From the NCBI GenBank assembly GCA_900708905.1, contig CAADRB010000011.1:364062-428061 (forward strand): DNA of 64,000 bases. The letters are read 5' to 3'. The translations under genes were made by a program, and so were the position numbers. Numbering within the stretch: the first letter of the stretch is position 1; the number at the start of each line of letters is the position of its first letter. This DNA comes from Hymenolepis diminuta. Lineage: Eukaryota > Platyhelminthes > Cestoda > Cyclophyllidea > Hymenolepididae. A model generated the notes under the pieces. That model had not been told where the DNA came from. It did not search any database and worked only from the letters and a program-made list of their open reading frames with translations. Below are positions 12,801 through 23,275 of the stretch, in pieces.

Positions 12801-13880
12801 GCCCCGAAGATTCCAATTCTATTTCTTCCTGATTCGTTATGAATGATGTATTTACTGATCTAGCCAGATCCAAATCTCCAACAATCCTCACCGACACCTT
12901 ACTGTGCAAATCTGCGTGGGTGAAATGGAATATATCTGAGGTGGATAAGAAGTAAATGCTTTGAGACAATAAAGAAAAACTCGCTTTTGACATCAATGAA
13001 GGCAACCATTCTCGAATAAATTATGTACAAAGGTGATGGGAGAGCAAAAGCTGACTGAAGTGCCTCTTCATTTTCAGTGATATTTAAACCCAAATCGGAA
13101 TCCAGAGACTTAGTTGTCTAGAGAAAATTTTCAGGTTATCATGACAAAGATAGCATACCTCTAGAATGCTTCGCAAATTACCGCCCATACTATCAAGATA
13201 CGCCTGTTTCGAGGCAATCTTTTCTCTGATCTCAGCCATGGTCTTGGACATATCTTTAAGGCTTCCATTTAATCTATAAATAGCGATAAAAGATACAAAT
13301 TCAATCAACTTTTTCCTCTGATCCAGCTCCCAATAGAGGCGATTGAGAGTTTGTTGGTGTTCTGGTTCATCAGGATCAGGATTATCCACGATTTTGATGT
13401 ATTCTTCTTTTGGTATGAGATAAATTTCATCATGAAGAGAACTAATAAATGAAAAATAAATAAGTCAATTACCGAAACTCTAAGCAGGTGCGCACAGACT
13501 CCTTTAAATGCTCCAGTTCGTAAAGAAGGTTCTGCAGCTGACGAGTCTTTTGATCAACAGCTAGCTTTTTCTAGATGATAACGATAAAAAATACTGGAGC
13601 GAAAATAACGAACCCGAAAAGTTCTATCTCGCATATCCTTTACTCTAAGCTGCGTTCGACGATTTATAGCTTTAAGAGAAATAATGTGCTTTGCAACAGC
13701 ACTGCTCGACAACTATAGGGCAAATGAATAATCAAGAAATAAATATACGGATTGTTTTGATTTCTTATGTCGCAAAGCACTTTTTAGTGTATCTTTAAGA
13801 CCAGAGCATTCTTGCTTGAAAATTTTCAAATCTATCTTCCCATCATTTACAAATTTCCTCAATTCCTTATTATCTTCCAT
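3862..13880 (-). CDS. THOC5: THO complex subunit 5 (THOC5/FMIP), 14 exons, complete
   Basis: THOC5 is a coiled-coil subunit of the nuclear THO/TREX complex, which couples transcription to mRNA export. Exons in coding order: 13749-13880, 13614-13712, 13473-13570, 13441-13159, 12985-13117, 12769-12935, 10445-10550, 10228-10357, 8123-8426, 5911-6027, 5745-5835, 5530-5648, 4976-5217, 3862-3925. All phases join, giving 694 residues (human about 683). Family landmarks in order: LKAINRR near residue 60, RQLQNLLYELEHL, EHQQTLNRLYWELDQRKKL, LPSPLYIIYSR, THPLSVVIDM, RDLLSSDALFSHL, YAWAQQLGGL, ELETEVNCYW, and a short basic C-terminal exon ending FTYR. Exon 4 has about 11 extra residues after the RKKL segment. 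Intron 5 must be read as GC-AG to keep frame, so the exon 5/6 border is the least certain point. The start is the first ATG before the coiled coil; a further upstream exon is possible. Introns 6, 8 and 9 are enlarged by mobile elements. Confidence 0.93.
6586..6652 (-). repeat. SINE fragment in THOC5 intron 9
   Basis: On the plus strand it carries TTAGCCAGA-TTAACCAGTGTGGTT, the reverse complement of the SINE body, and matches 59419-59443 closely. Only the middle part of the element is recognisable. Confidence 0.55.
6818..8106 (+). mobile_element. degenerate mariner-type DNA transposon
   Basis: Imperfect terminal inverted repeats start TCAGGTTGTAATAGAAGTTT at the left end and, read inward on the other strand, TCAACTTGTAACAGAAGTTC at the right end. 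Both are flanked by TA, the mariner target site. Length is 1,289 bp, normal for the family. Between them, in at least three frames, lie mariner transposase pieces: an N-terminal helix-turn-helix part (KTLKDTYGNDVVNEKTC, FSLKDEPRA), a central part (HDLSEINRQQRV, TDSDEKWWILHN), then VWWDLKGIVYYEL, and finally LHHDDARPHTSRAT with HPPYSPDF. Frameshifts separate the parts, and the region that should carry the third catalytic aspartate is corrupted, so it cannot be active. It sits antisense in THOC5 intron 9. Confidence 0.9.
6957..8033 (+). pseudogene. mariner transposase pseudogene
   Basis: This is the coding remnant inside the element at 6818-8106. Frame changes occur near 7165 (after FSLKDEPRA), between about 7490 and 7560 (before FFFCVWWDLKG), and near 7700 (before the HHDDARPH block). 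The tail ending near 8033 resembles the normal transposase C-terminus. The first two catalytic acidic positions are recognisable (TDSDEKW and HHDDARPH); the third is not. This is decay of an old insertion; no intact product is expected. Confidence 0.85.
8590..9003 (-). mobile_element. solo LTR, Gypsy-type, in THOC5 intron 8
   Basis: Read on the minus strand it starts TGTTGGGGTTAGAGTAAC and ends CCCTTCA, so it has TG...CA ends. It is flanked by the direct repeat ATCT (8586-8589 and 9004-9007), a 4-bp target-site duplication. The start resembles the LTRs at 29953 and 50546 (TGTTGGAGT...). About 360 bp of it is essentially identical, in opposite orientation, to 11948-12312. Open frames inside it are not genes: the same frame recurs in both copies simply because the DNA is repeated. 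Confidence 0.85.
9543..9895. other. THOC5 intron 8 interior, no exon
   Basis: Short open frames lie here on both strands, including a 62-codon frame on the minus strand at 9707-9895. THOC5 exon 8 (ending AG in phase 2) joins in frame to exon 9 at 8426 to give RDLLSSDAL, so nothing from this stretch is needed in the mRNA. Confidence 0.6.
11039..11092 (+). repeat. dispersed repeat B, fragment
   Basis: Contains TGGCCAATAAGCTCTGAATA followed by TCGGGGATATGAAACT. The same word order is seen at 28071, 29022, 29862, 54799 and, reversed, at 38740, 49718 and 62380. No coding capacity was recognised. Confidence 0.45.
11884..12312 (+). mobile_element. solo LTR, Gypsy-type, in THOC5 intron 6
   Basis: The right end is TTCACCCTTCA. 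About 360 bp (11948-12312) is the inverse complement of 8590-8954 with no difference that I could find by eye. The left 60 bp differ by insertions and deletions from the copy at 8590-9003, and a possible TG start lies at 11884. Flanks ACGT (11880-11883) and ATGT (12313-12316) agree in three of four bases, consistent with a decayed 4-bp target duplication. The two LTRs therefore look like separate insertions of one subfamily. Confidence 0.8.
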
Positions 13881-16140
13881 AACCCGTGCAAAATTATGTT
13901 TATATGGGTTATCATTGATATGTCTAGGCTCAGCGATGAATCAAAGAGAAAATACCAACTTTTCTTGTGTCCATTAAAAATAGCAGAAAAATACTTAAAT
14001 AGGTTTAAGTCGCATAAAATAATGCATTTCCGTTTACGGGCACTGCATTATTAAGTGAAAATAAATGTTTTTCTAATTAGATTACTATAACTAATTTCTA
14101 CCTTGAGATGGACTTACAGGGAACGAAATAGTTCATTTTCTCCCTTAATTAAGTAGTTCTACATTTCAAATTAGAAATTCTAGTGCTATTTCAAATCAGT
14201 CATTCCCATTTGTAACCAGAACTTAATAAAGCACGCTTATTTTTCCAATTGAAAAATAATATCAAATATTAGCATAAAAAATTCCATTTTCGCACAGCCT
14301 TTTATAAAATGAACATATGTAAAGCCGTCTACATAAATTAAGGATATTAGAAATACACAATTATTATGTATAAATCATAATTAAGATAATTTTGAAAGCT
14401 GATTGTAAACCTAGGACCATAGGAAGCACTTTTCTATGAAAGAGAAGACCACCCGTGTTGTGTCTGAGACTCCATATTTAATATTTATATTGATCATTTG
14501 ATGCCTGAAATTTAAACCATTTTTGAATATATTCTAGGTCAATTTTGCATCTCTGTCAAGACTAATCATAAATATTTAAATTGACATGTGCCGCATATAT
14601 GAAAGTAATATTTTTCCTAAAATAACCCTTATAGGTAAGATTCTTTATTCTCCACTGTTTAATTTCCCTTATTTAAATTCCCTTTTATTCGAACGAATTT
14701 ATTTGCATTACGACTGTAAATGGCGCATAATATAAACCAACCTATTGATGGAGAAGCGTGCGTCTGTTTTTGATATGGTGGTTTGGGTCGTTTTGTGTTG
14801 TGGTGATGTCGGGTCGTATTTTTAACTAGTGCAATATCTTAGAGAATCTAAGAGACTGTTATAGTACTCCACAGAGAAGAACAATCTTAACAGTATGTGA
14901 CTAAAGACCACCTGCACTCTGGGATCCTGAGTTCTATTTTTCCAAAAATCATTTATAATCAGCTACTCTTATGGCCAACTTCCGTTAAATCAATCAATAG
15001 TGGCATGTTTTTTTGCTTTTTTAAAGGGGGAAAGTAATTCCAAAATGATATTCTTAGTTCCGGCCAATAGGTGTGCAGTGTAAATTCCCAATTTAACCAC
15101 AGACATTCATAAAATTTTTACTTGTTCATTCGCCATAGCGGATAAGTTCGCTTAAGTTAAACAGGATCAGAGACCAGCTCAAAATTCAGATGAGCAGTAA
15201 ATCGCCAAATTTAATTCTCCGATATTAACTATTTTCATGTGATACGTGAATAAAACGTGAAAAGGGCTCGGGAAAATCTGGTAACGAGACTCGAAGTCAT
15301 GAGCAGGTAAAGAGAGTGTCTTGTTGCACATTATATCTGAAATTGATGGTTCTCTGACATACGAGCCTCTTCCCTAAGGAGGCTCCAGTTATTTATAATA
15401 AGAAACACATCTGGAAAAAATGAGCATATTTTTTCCGTTTCTAACATTATCAACGCGATGATGACATGGTACATATAAGTTGTTGTAGCACACGTATGCT
15501 TTCTTTATTTCGAAATGGGATATCCGTGGTATTAAGTTGCTGACCGTTAAGCAACTTTGTACCATATTTCATATTTTATTTCGTGAAATGAAGGGAGATG
15601 ATTGAGAAATTATGGTAGTTTGCTTTGTTATCTTAGTGTACTGCTTGCTAATATATCACCTATGTTGCGTGAAACTTGCATATTGTGTTCTTTCATATTA
15701 AAATCGATGTCAGTCGGATAGATCAAAATACAAGACTTGATTATTAAATACTGGAGTACTAAGAGTTACGTTCGCCACCTAGCTTAAGATTGACGTATAC
15801 ACGTTCGTCATCTTCTTTCAAACTTGTTTTTTTCCTACAGGATCTTGCATTCGTTTCACTAGTTATACATTTAAGGGGCTGGAGAACGTCGTAAAATAGC
15901 CTTGAAAATTAACAAGGCACAGAAGAATACAAGACAATATGATGATTTCGGAGATCGTAGCTCGTATTTTGCCAATCAAGGTAACATTTTGTAATGAAAA
16001 TTCTTCCTTATTTATCGATTATTTAAAAAGAATCACACTCAATAAAATTTATTCATCAGATTAAAAAGTACGTTTCAATTTAAGTTTTCTACTTATGAAT
16101 AATATGATAATCATAGTATACATCATTTTATTAATTCGTT
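13881..16140. other. intergenic region between THOC5 and BiP
   Basis: THOC5 and BiP are divergently transcribed from the two sides of this 2.4-kb stretch. I see no gene in it. It contains a short dispersed repeat at 14588-14722. The open frame near 13812-14054 overlaps THOC5 exon 1 on the opposite strand and is not supported. Confidence 0.5.
14588..14722 (+). repeat. short dispersed repeat, partner at 52922-53045
   Basis: Shared blocks in the same order with 52922-53045: AGTAATATTTTTCC / AAAATAATATTTTTCC, AAAATAA-CC-TA, GGTAAGATTCTTTATT / TGTAAGGTTCTTTATT, CCCTTTTATTCG, GAATTTAT. Function and class unknown. Confidence 0.6.
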
Positions 16141-16216
16141 TTATGTTTTTTGTAAACGAAAAGTTTATTTGAATAAGTTAAATGTTGACGTTTTGATGAC
16201 GATGCATAAGGATTGA

Positions 16217-16235
16217 CCAATAATTTTCTCCCACA
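16217..16235 (+). promoter_or_regulatory. ER-stress response element (ERSE-like) of BiP
   Basis: CCAATAATTTTCTCCCACA reads CCAAT-N9-CCACA, one base off the animal ERSE consensus CCAAT-N9-CCACG. In animals that element binds NF-Y together with ATF6/XBP1 and drives BiP during the unfolded protein response. It lies about 60 bp before the BiP start codon and just before the TATA box. Two TGACG half-sites (about 16185-16201) lie immediately upstream and could bind bZIP factors. Element identity is seen directly; function here is inferred. Confidence 0.72.
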
Positions 16236-16248
16236 TAATAAGTAGCTG

Positions 16249-16260
16249 TATATATATATA
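16249..16260 (+). promoter_or_regulatory. TATA box of BiP
   Basis: TATATATATATA run directly downstream of the ERSE-like element and about 36-47 bp before the start codon. The spacing implies a very short 5' leader of roughly 10-20 nt. Confidence 0.65.
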
Positions 16261-16295
16261 GACGCCATATCGAACGTCACCACTTTTGTGTAGAA

Positions 16296-18333
16296 ATGGG
16301 TGTTTGGTCCGTCGTCTTTTTCGTTTTCGTTAGTGTTTTGACACTCTCTCGGTGCGATTCTGGAAAAGTAGACTATGGTAAAGTAATCGGTATTGATCTC
16401 GGAACTACTTACTCTTGGTAAGTTTTTACCGTAGTGGCTTTGGATATTTTTTCGACCTTGTATTCATATGCCATTTTTGTATAGCGTCGGTGTTTTCCAG
16501 AATGGACGAGTTGAAATCATTGCAAATGATCAGGGTAATCGTATCACGCCATCATACGTCGCTTTCACAACCGCAGGTGAACGTCTAATCGGTGACGCTG
16601 CGAAGAATCAACTGACATCGAATCCTAAAAATACCCTCTTCGATGCGAAGCGTCTTATCGGTCGGTCCTTTGACGATAAGGATGTGCAGGGTGATATCAA
16701 AAGATATCCCTTCACAGTTGTCGAAAAGAACAACAAACCATACATGCGAGCTGAAGTTCGTGGTGAGATCAAAGATTTCGCTCCTGAAGAGGTTTCAGCC
16801 ATGGTTTTGGGCAAAATGAAGGAGATTGCTGAGGCCTACCTCGGTACCAAGGTTACCCATGCCGTAGTTACTGTTCCAGCCTATTTTAATGATGCTCAGC
16901 GTCAAGCAACCAAAGATGCAGGTGCTATCGCTAATTTAACTATTCTTCGTATCATCAACGAACCAACTGCTGCAGCTATTGCCTATGGTTTGGATAAGAA
17001 AGGCGGCGAGAAGAACATCCTTGTCTTCGATTTGGGTGGTGGTACGTTCGATGTCTCCCTTTTGACAATCGATAGTGGCGTATTTGAGGTTGTAGCAACT
17101 AGTGGTGATACTCATCTTGGTGGTGAAGACTTCGATCACCGTTCGATTGAATACTTCGCTAAGTTATACAAGAAGAAGACAGGCAAGGATATCATGAAAG
17201 ATGACCGTGCTGTTCAGAAGCTCAGACGTGAAGTTGAAAAGGCTAAGCGTACCCTCAGTACTGAGCACAGCACCGTTATTGAAATCGATAACTTCTTTGA
17301 TGGCGAGGACTTCTCCGAACCCCTCACAAGGGCCCGATTTGAAGAACTCAACAATGATCTCTTCAGAAGCACTCTCGAACCAGTCGACAAGGTTATGAAG
17401 GACTCGGGTCTCAAGAAGGAGGATATTCATGATATCGTCTTAGTCGGCGGTTCAACTAGAATTCCCAAGATTCAAACACTGGTCAAGGAGTACTTTGATG
17501 GCAAGGAACCAAGCAGAGGTATCAACCCTGATGAGGCTGTCGCCTACGGTGCTGCTGTACAAGCTGGTATTATTAGCGGTGTTGAAGATACTGGTGATAT
17601 CGTTCTTCTTGATGTCTGTCCACTTACTATGGGTATCGAGACTGTTGGTGGTGTTATGACTAAACTCATCTCCAGAAACACCGTCATTCCAACAAAGAAG
17701 TCTCAAATATTTTCTACTGCTGCTGATGATCAACCAACTGTCACCATCCAAGTCTTTGAAGGTGAACGTCCAATGACCAAGGATAACCACTTCTTGGGTA
17801 AATTCGATCTCACCGGCATTCCTCCAGCTCCTCGTGGTATTCCACAAATCGAGGTCACTTTCGAAATCGATGTGAACGGTATTCTGAAAGTGTCTGCCGA
17901 AGATAAGGGCACTGGTAAGAAGAATAACATTGTTATCAACAAGGAGACCAACCGTTTGAGTCCTGATGAAATCGAGAGGATGATCCAGGATGCCGAAAAA
18001 TTCTCAGATCAGGATAAGCAGGTGAAGGAGCGTGTTGAGGCTAGGAACGAACTTGAGAGCTTGGCATATTCTGTTAAGAACCAAATGAAGGATAAGGAGA
18101 AGTTGGGTGGTAAATTGACTGAAGAAGATATTGGCACCATTGAAAAGGCCGCTGATGATGCTATTAAATGGATGGAAGATCATCCTCAAGCTGAAACAAG
18201 TGAGTACAAGGAAGAGAAGAAGAAGTTGGATAGCATTGTTCAGCCAATCGTCAGCAAACTTTACCAAGGAGCTGGTGGTGCACCACCACCCCATACAGGT
18301 AGCGACGAAGGTATGCCAAAGGAGGAGCTGTAG
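16296..18333 (+). CDS. HSPA5: ER chaperone BiP/GRP78 (HSP70 family)
   Basis: ER-lumen HSP70 that folds and retains secretory proteins and senses ER stress. Exon 1 is 16296-16417 and exon 2 is 16485-18333; the 67-bp GT-AG intron splits the Cys codon of the first HSP70 signature ([13 protein letters not shown]). The product is 656 residues (human 654). The first ~20 residues ([15 protein letters not shown] core) form a signal peptide. ATPase motifs follow: [28 protein letters not shown] and [12 protein letters not shown]. Then come the linker and substrate domain ([18 protein letters not shown]) and a lid, ending in KEEL, a KDEL-type retrieval signal. The extra 17 codons of open frame before 16485 are intron, not an N-terminus. 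The 5' flank carries an ERSE-like site and TATA box. Codon use looks richer in G and C than its surroundings, as expected for a highly expressed gene. Confidence 0.97.
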
Positions 18334-21300
18334 GTAGCTTCTTGATATGTGTTTTTCTCCCTCTCCATGTGTACAGTACGGTTTGTTAGGAGAACGTGTT
18401 TTAGTGTATTTGATTGGTTCGGCCTATAATGCATTGTTTTCCTTTTATATCAATAATACTATTGATACGTTATGACACCGTCTTGTTCTTTATAGGTAGA
18501 TTTGGGAATTATTTTAGGCTTTGGTTTAATGTTAAGGAATTTTGACATGGTGTCCTAGGAAGTAACTACGCTAAGGGATAAGTATAGATGGGGAGATCGG
18601 GGACCTCTGTTCAGTGAGTAAGGGACTTTGAATCTTGGTTAGCTTGGGAATGGCAGTATTTGTAGGTGATGATGGGGATAAGAGTGGTTCGTGTCAGCTT
18701 TGGCTAGGATCTTTTCCTCTTCGTAGAATCCGAAGTTAACGAATTTAAGTCTTGCAGTTGGGTTCGATTCGACTTTGGAAAATAAGGAAGGGTTCAGATC
18801 ATATTTTTTAGTATATTTGGATTCGAACGGGATATTAGCAGTCGGCGATTTTAGGGTTATTACTAATAGACGGGTATTTTTTTCTAATCGGTGTTCTAAC
18901 AGAGGGATCACTATTGTACATATTCCTAAAGGAAACCGTTTTTGGGAGGTAGTATTGAGCGTTACAGAAGTGATTGAGAAGTAACCCCGATCCATTGACT
19001 CAAGGCTAAAATAATGTATTCTTGTGCATATTCGGGACCTCTGTTACTCCTGTTCGATCTTCACGCGTAGATTATAGTCTTGCATGCTTTTAAGTCCAGA
19101 TTCAACAGATATCCTTTTAGAGAATGGCCTCCAGTAAATGTTGACTTTAATATCTATCGGTGAACATCTTTATCACTGTTTCTGTTCGTTTAGTAAAACG
19201 TCAATCCAGAACAACTTTGACTGTATCTTATCTTTGATTATAGAGCAATCTCGAATGCCCTATAACGCTGACGTCATATTACCTTACTGCTGTTTTTAGT
19301 ACAATTTTAAGCGGGCTTCTACTTGTGCTCCCCTCGTTCGGCAGAAGTATGCAGTTATATGTAATAAATAGGTCCGACTTAAAGTGTATTGTTTTCCTTC
19401 CTTTTATTTCAGTTAAACTATGAATGCGATGTGATATCCAGTCTTATCCTTCATAATATGCTGGGTAAATAGATGGATTGGAATATTCTAAGAAACTAAG
19501 AGGTGTTGCCCAGATCTGGCTAGTATTTTGAAGAGGGTAGATAGAAATATGGAATTGTGTCTTGATCTTAGTTTGAAGTGGTCATTTAGAATTGCTAAAT
19601 GGTAATAAGTTAACAATAAACTGATGATAGATAGATATAACGTGGAAACTTATGTGAAGGATAATCAAGAATAACTGTTACAGAGTAAGTTAGATTAAAT
19701 GACATTCATAGTCGAATATAATAAGTGATTAAAGGAAAAGGTTCTTAGATCGGTTTGGTTATAATTGACAATTAACGGTATGAGAATCTTGTTCTTGAAG
19801 TCTCTTCGTGGAACTATGCACAAAGTATAAGAAGATACCAGATACAAAGGGGCATGACTAGATCACATCTTAGTGTATTGTATCAATTGCATTTGTTTGA
19901 TAGGCAAACGAAATACAATTGTCGACAGGAGTAGTCAATCATACTCAACTCGTCGTGTCTCAAAAGGAGTTTTTTATATAGCTAGACGCAGAGAATCCGG
20001 ATACCATAGTGGAAAATCATGGTGAATCCAGAATTCATACAAAGTATTGTTCGTTGATATCTACTTCTACTCGATCTCTCTATGTTTCTCCCCTTGTTTG
20101 GACTATTCTTTTCTTCTTCGTGCATATTTTCATGGGATTTGTGATGTTATCCGGTATTGAATACTAGCTATCTATCTTGGTTATCCTATTCTCTGCGCTG
20201 ATTAGCATGATGTCATGATAACCAGTAAGAGTACAAGGCGGACTTTCCAAAAGAGCCCCATAGTTATTGAATCAAAAACCTTCCACATAAAGGCAAAATG
20301 TAATGTTCTAACATCAAAGTTTGAATTTCTTATGCCAGGGCATTAATCTGGCTTAATTAGGGAATCGATTATCCATTTCTCCCACTATTCATGTTGTATT
20401 AACATTTGTCAGGTAGACGTTCTGATCAAATGGCAATATGCATGATGCATATTATAATATTCTATAATATAAATACACTACTCATAATTTAACCATCCCA
20501 TAGCTGCCACCAATAAGATCATTCTGCATATTACTTTAGTAAACCCACTGCAACAACCCACATTGTTAATATGCTGATTAAGATATTGTTAGTAACTAAG
20601 ATATTCAGCCGAAGTTTATGTTTAAAATAACAGAAGGACACATAGCATTCCGTGCTCTGTCAAACAGAAAGGAAACGAATGTGAAATTAGCAGAATTCGA
20701 GCCTAAAGAGAAACTTAGTCAGTGATTTCCTTCTTCACCTGCACAGGTCCTACAAGTCAAAATAATACGGAGATGTTTTCCAGTCACCTCCAGCTTATAG
20801 ACTCAAATTTAAGAGATTGCTCATTAATGTGCAATATCCATGAAGGATTGTCAGCCTTGTCCACTCGGTGATTTCTCCAGGTGTTTTTTCTCCCTAATTT
20901 CCAGGTATGCTAGCGTCCAGGTAGGGATCTTTTAACAGTGGAAGTTTATATTTATTGACTGATATCTTCATATCTGTATTTATAACAATAGAAAGCATAT
21001 TGTCAACGTTGCCTCGCTAGTTGATTAAGGGGCTATATTAGATGACCATGTTAAACTTGGGGTAAGCAACCAATGATTATCTTTTAATCAGTAAGAGAAG
21101 CTGGGAGGATTTTAAATGACTTCTGAAATATCTAACATGACGAAAGCCAATTATAATGAACCCAAGAACATTGAACCAAAATCGATGTTTATTACTCCCT
21201 GTTATAATTCCGTTGAATCCCCTTGTTAATAACCGCAAAATAGCAGGCACTAACATTTAAGATTAAATGCATAAGAGATGGTTGCCACTGTTAATACATT

Positions 21301-22620
21301 AATAATATTATCGATGTGTTTAACAAACGGTTCAAACGAATCCTCTTGATTTCCATCCTCTCCTTTGGCCAGAAGCTATTTAAAATTATAGATTATCTGA
21401 GTTATTATCCAGGGAATTAGAAATAAATAAATCCTCGACACATATTCCTTGAACATCGAACGCGCACCTCCTTAAACCTCTTTAGAATACTGGTCAGCAC
21501 GACAACTTGACTTTTGCTGCATTTCACTGCAACACAAAAAGATGCCCAAAAAAATCGGCTACGTTGGTGCCAAGACGCCCACATCGTTACTTATACGTCA
21601 CTGTACTTATCCACACTGCACGGGCAGCACATGTGGTCTTAATGACCAAGCCATGCTTGCATTTGCTTTATGTTGAGAAAATGGCGGAAGGCAATTCTAG
21701 TCATATTTGATTTTGCGTTTTCCTCTCTCTAATCAGATAACTCAGATCCTAAAATCTATTGAGGAAATAGTGTTTACTAAATTGAAGGTGTACTGATTTC
21801 TTCTAACCCTTATATAATAGTGAGGCTTTTTACAGTAACTCACTAAGCTGAACTCAAAGTAATTTGACCAGCCCTCCTCTCTCTTACTCCCTCCTCTCTA
21901 TTAGACTGTTTTTCTCTCGTACACCTTCTCTTTCATATTGTGTTTGTGGAGGACAAATCTCTGGTCACCTCACAATTTCTGATTTTCTATAACTTGGAAG
22001 AATGGTTGTCTACTTACTATATTTCAAGAATACTGTTAGTTTTGCGAGGTAAATCATCCTAAACTTCTTACAAACCATTGATATTTATCAAGTGAGTTAA
22101 CTGACCACTCAAACCGATTTAATTTGAATTTAATTTAAATCGCATAATCCTAGTAAGAGCCAGTAGGTTTATAAAGAGAAAGATTCTTGATAACAGAATT
22201 ACCAGCTAGAAATCGAACAAAGACTGTGAATTTGGCAGGAGTAAAGAAAAGTATATTTGGGACCCAAGAGGTCAAAGAGATCAAGGCCCATCGTTGCACA
22301 TTCAATGGTGCCGGTGACCAGTCATCCTGGATAATTCTGGTTAACAAAAGAGGGGATTGAATAAAAGTTTCTCACAAGAGCAGCTCTAGGTTACCTTCTC
22401 TCTATCCAATTCCAGTCTTTTAAACACTTTTCCAAACGGATTTGGGAAGTTTATTCAGGACTCTACGAATTTATAAGACTAAATAAATGTGTTTTCTTAT
22501 TGATTAAAGCCAAGTTTTGACTATAAAAAATAAAATTATCATATTGGTTTTCGTGGTTCCACCTTAAAGAGCAAATAAATTTGTCTACAAAGGAATTTGC
22601 CTCTGTATTTTCTCTATTCA
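18334..22620. other. BiP 3' flank and intergenic DNA
   Basis: No gene recognised. A stretch near 18616-18995 is open on both strands (118 codons on the minus strand) but shows no motif or splice context and is left unannotated. Blocks in 18430-18495 recur imperfectly at 19388-19460 (ATTGTTTTCC..TTTTAT, then GTCTT), hinting at an old duplication. No AATAAA hexamer was noted close behind the BiP stop. Confidence 0.45.
22150..22347 (-). other. unassigned 65-codon open frame
   Basis: The frame contains WVPNILFFTPAKFTVFVRF. I do not recognise it and see no start context, partner exon or homologue. Probably chance or a transposon scrap. Confidence 0.15.
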
Positions 22621-22628
22621 GATGGCCT

Positions 22629-22671
22629 ATACATACATACATATATATATATTTATTTATTTATACATATA
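22629..22671. repeat. TA/CATA/TTTA microsatellite cluster
   Basis: Consecutive tracts of (CATA)n, (TA)n and (TTTA)n. Simple low-complexity DNA. Confidence 0.85.
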
Positions 22672-22902
22672 CTGGCTCAAATTACTAGTACTCCCAGTAG
22701 ATCAAGGTAGAAAATTCACTCATATTTACCTAAGTTTTAGGTAAATTGACATTCAGCAGAACTGAAAACCGATATATGGTAAATATACTCACTAATTGTA
22801 CTTATTAATGGGTTGTTATTGAGATGTGTGATGTTAAGCACGATTTATCAAGTTAGACGTGGCAAATTTTACACCTAATAATTTCAGGCGTGATAGCAAG
22901 CC

Positions 22903-23275
22903 TGTAGCGGATGCTTACACAAAAAAGTCTTTTTGCTAAACCTTAGTAATCCTCTTAAGAAAACCAACCAGTTGCTGACACGTACAACTAGTCTCTGGCA
23001 GAGTCCTCTCTTTCAAATTTGCCCCCAAAATTAGCTAGGTTATGGCCATAGTAGCAAAAAACAAAGAAGGTATCAAATGGGGAGAGAGTTTTCTACAAAT
23101 TATTGCTCGCTGTCAACAAGCTTAGTCTTTAAATATAGTCAATGCGACTCTATAGGAATATTGATCGCTGACTGGTTGAGAAGACTTCTGTACGCATTCC
23201 GCACTTTCCAGAATGTTCAAGTTTAAGCGAGATCCCTTTGATTAACTTTAGTAGCCCAAGCTAATTGTGTACAGA
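22903..23275 (+). mobile_element. LTR-like element, family 2, diverged copy
   Basis: Begins TGTAGCGGATGC and shares ordered blocks with 53203-53563 and, reversed, with 29330-29604: CTTTTTGCTAAACCT-AGTAATC, GCAGAGTCCTC, TTTGCCCCCAAAATTAGCTA, AGCTTAGTC, CCGCACTTTCCAGAA. The TG start, about 360-bp length and solo occurrence suggest an LTR. The end near TGTACA is tentative, and no clear target duplication was found. Confidence 0.6.

Noticed and set aside
13254..13288. Possible extra micro-intron inside THOC5 exon 4 (GTATCTTTT...TATAG)
   Set aside because: Removing the 23 or 35 bp would shift the frame and hit a stop, so the extra residues are kept as an insertion.
16468..16484. Upstream ATG of the long BiP open frame as the start
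   Set aside because: It lies in the intron; the signal peptide and the first HSP70 signature are in exon 1 (16296-16417), joined by a GT-AG intron.
18639..18995. 118-codon minus-strand frame behind BiP, with an overlapping plus frame
   Set aside because: No domain, splice context or homology recognised; two overlapping frames in opposite strands suggest low stop density by chance.
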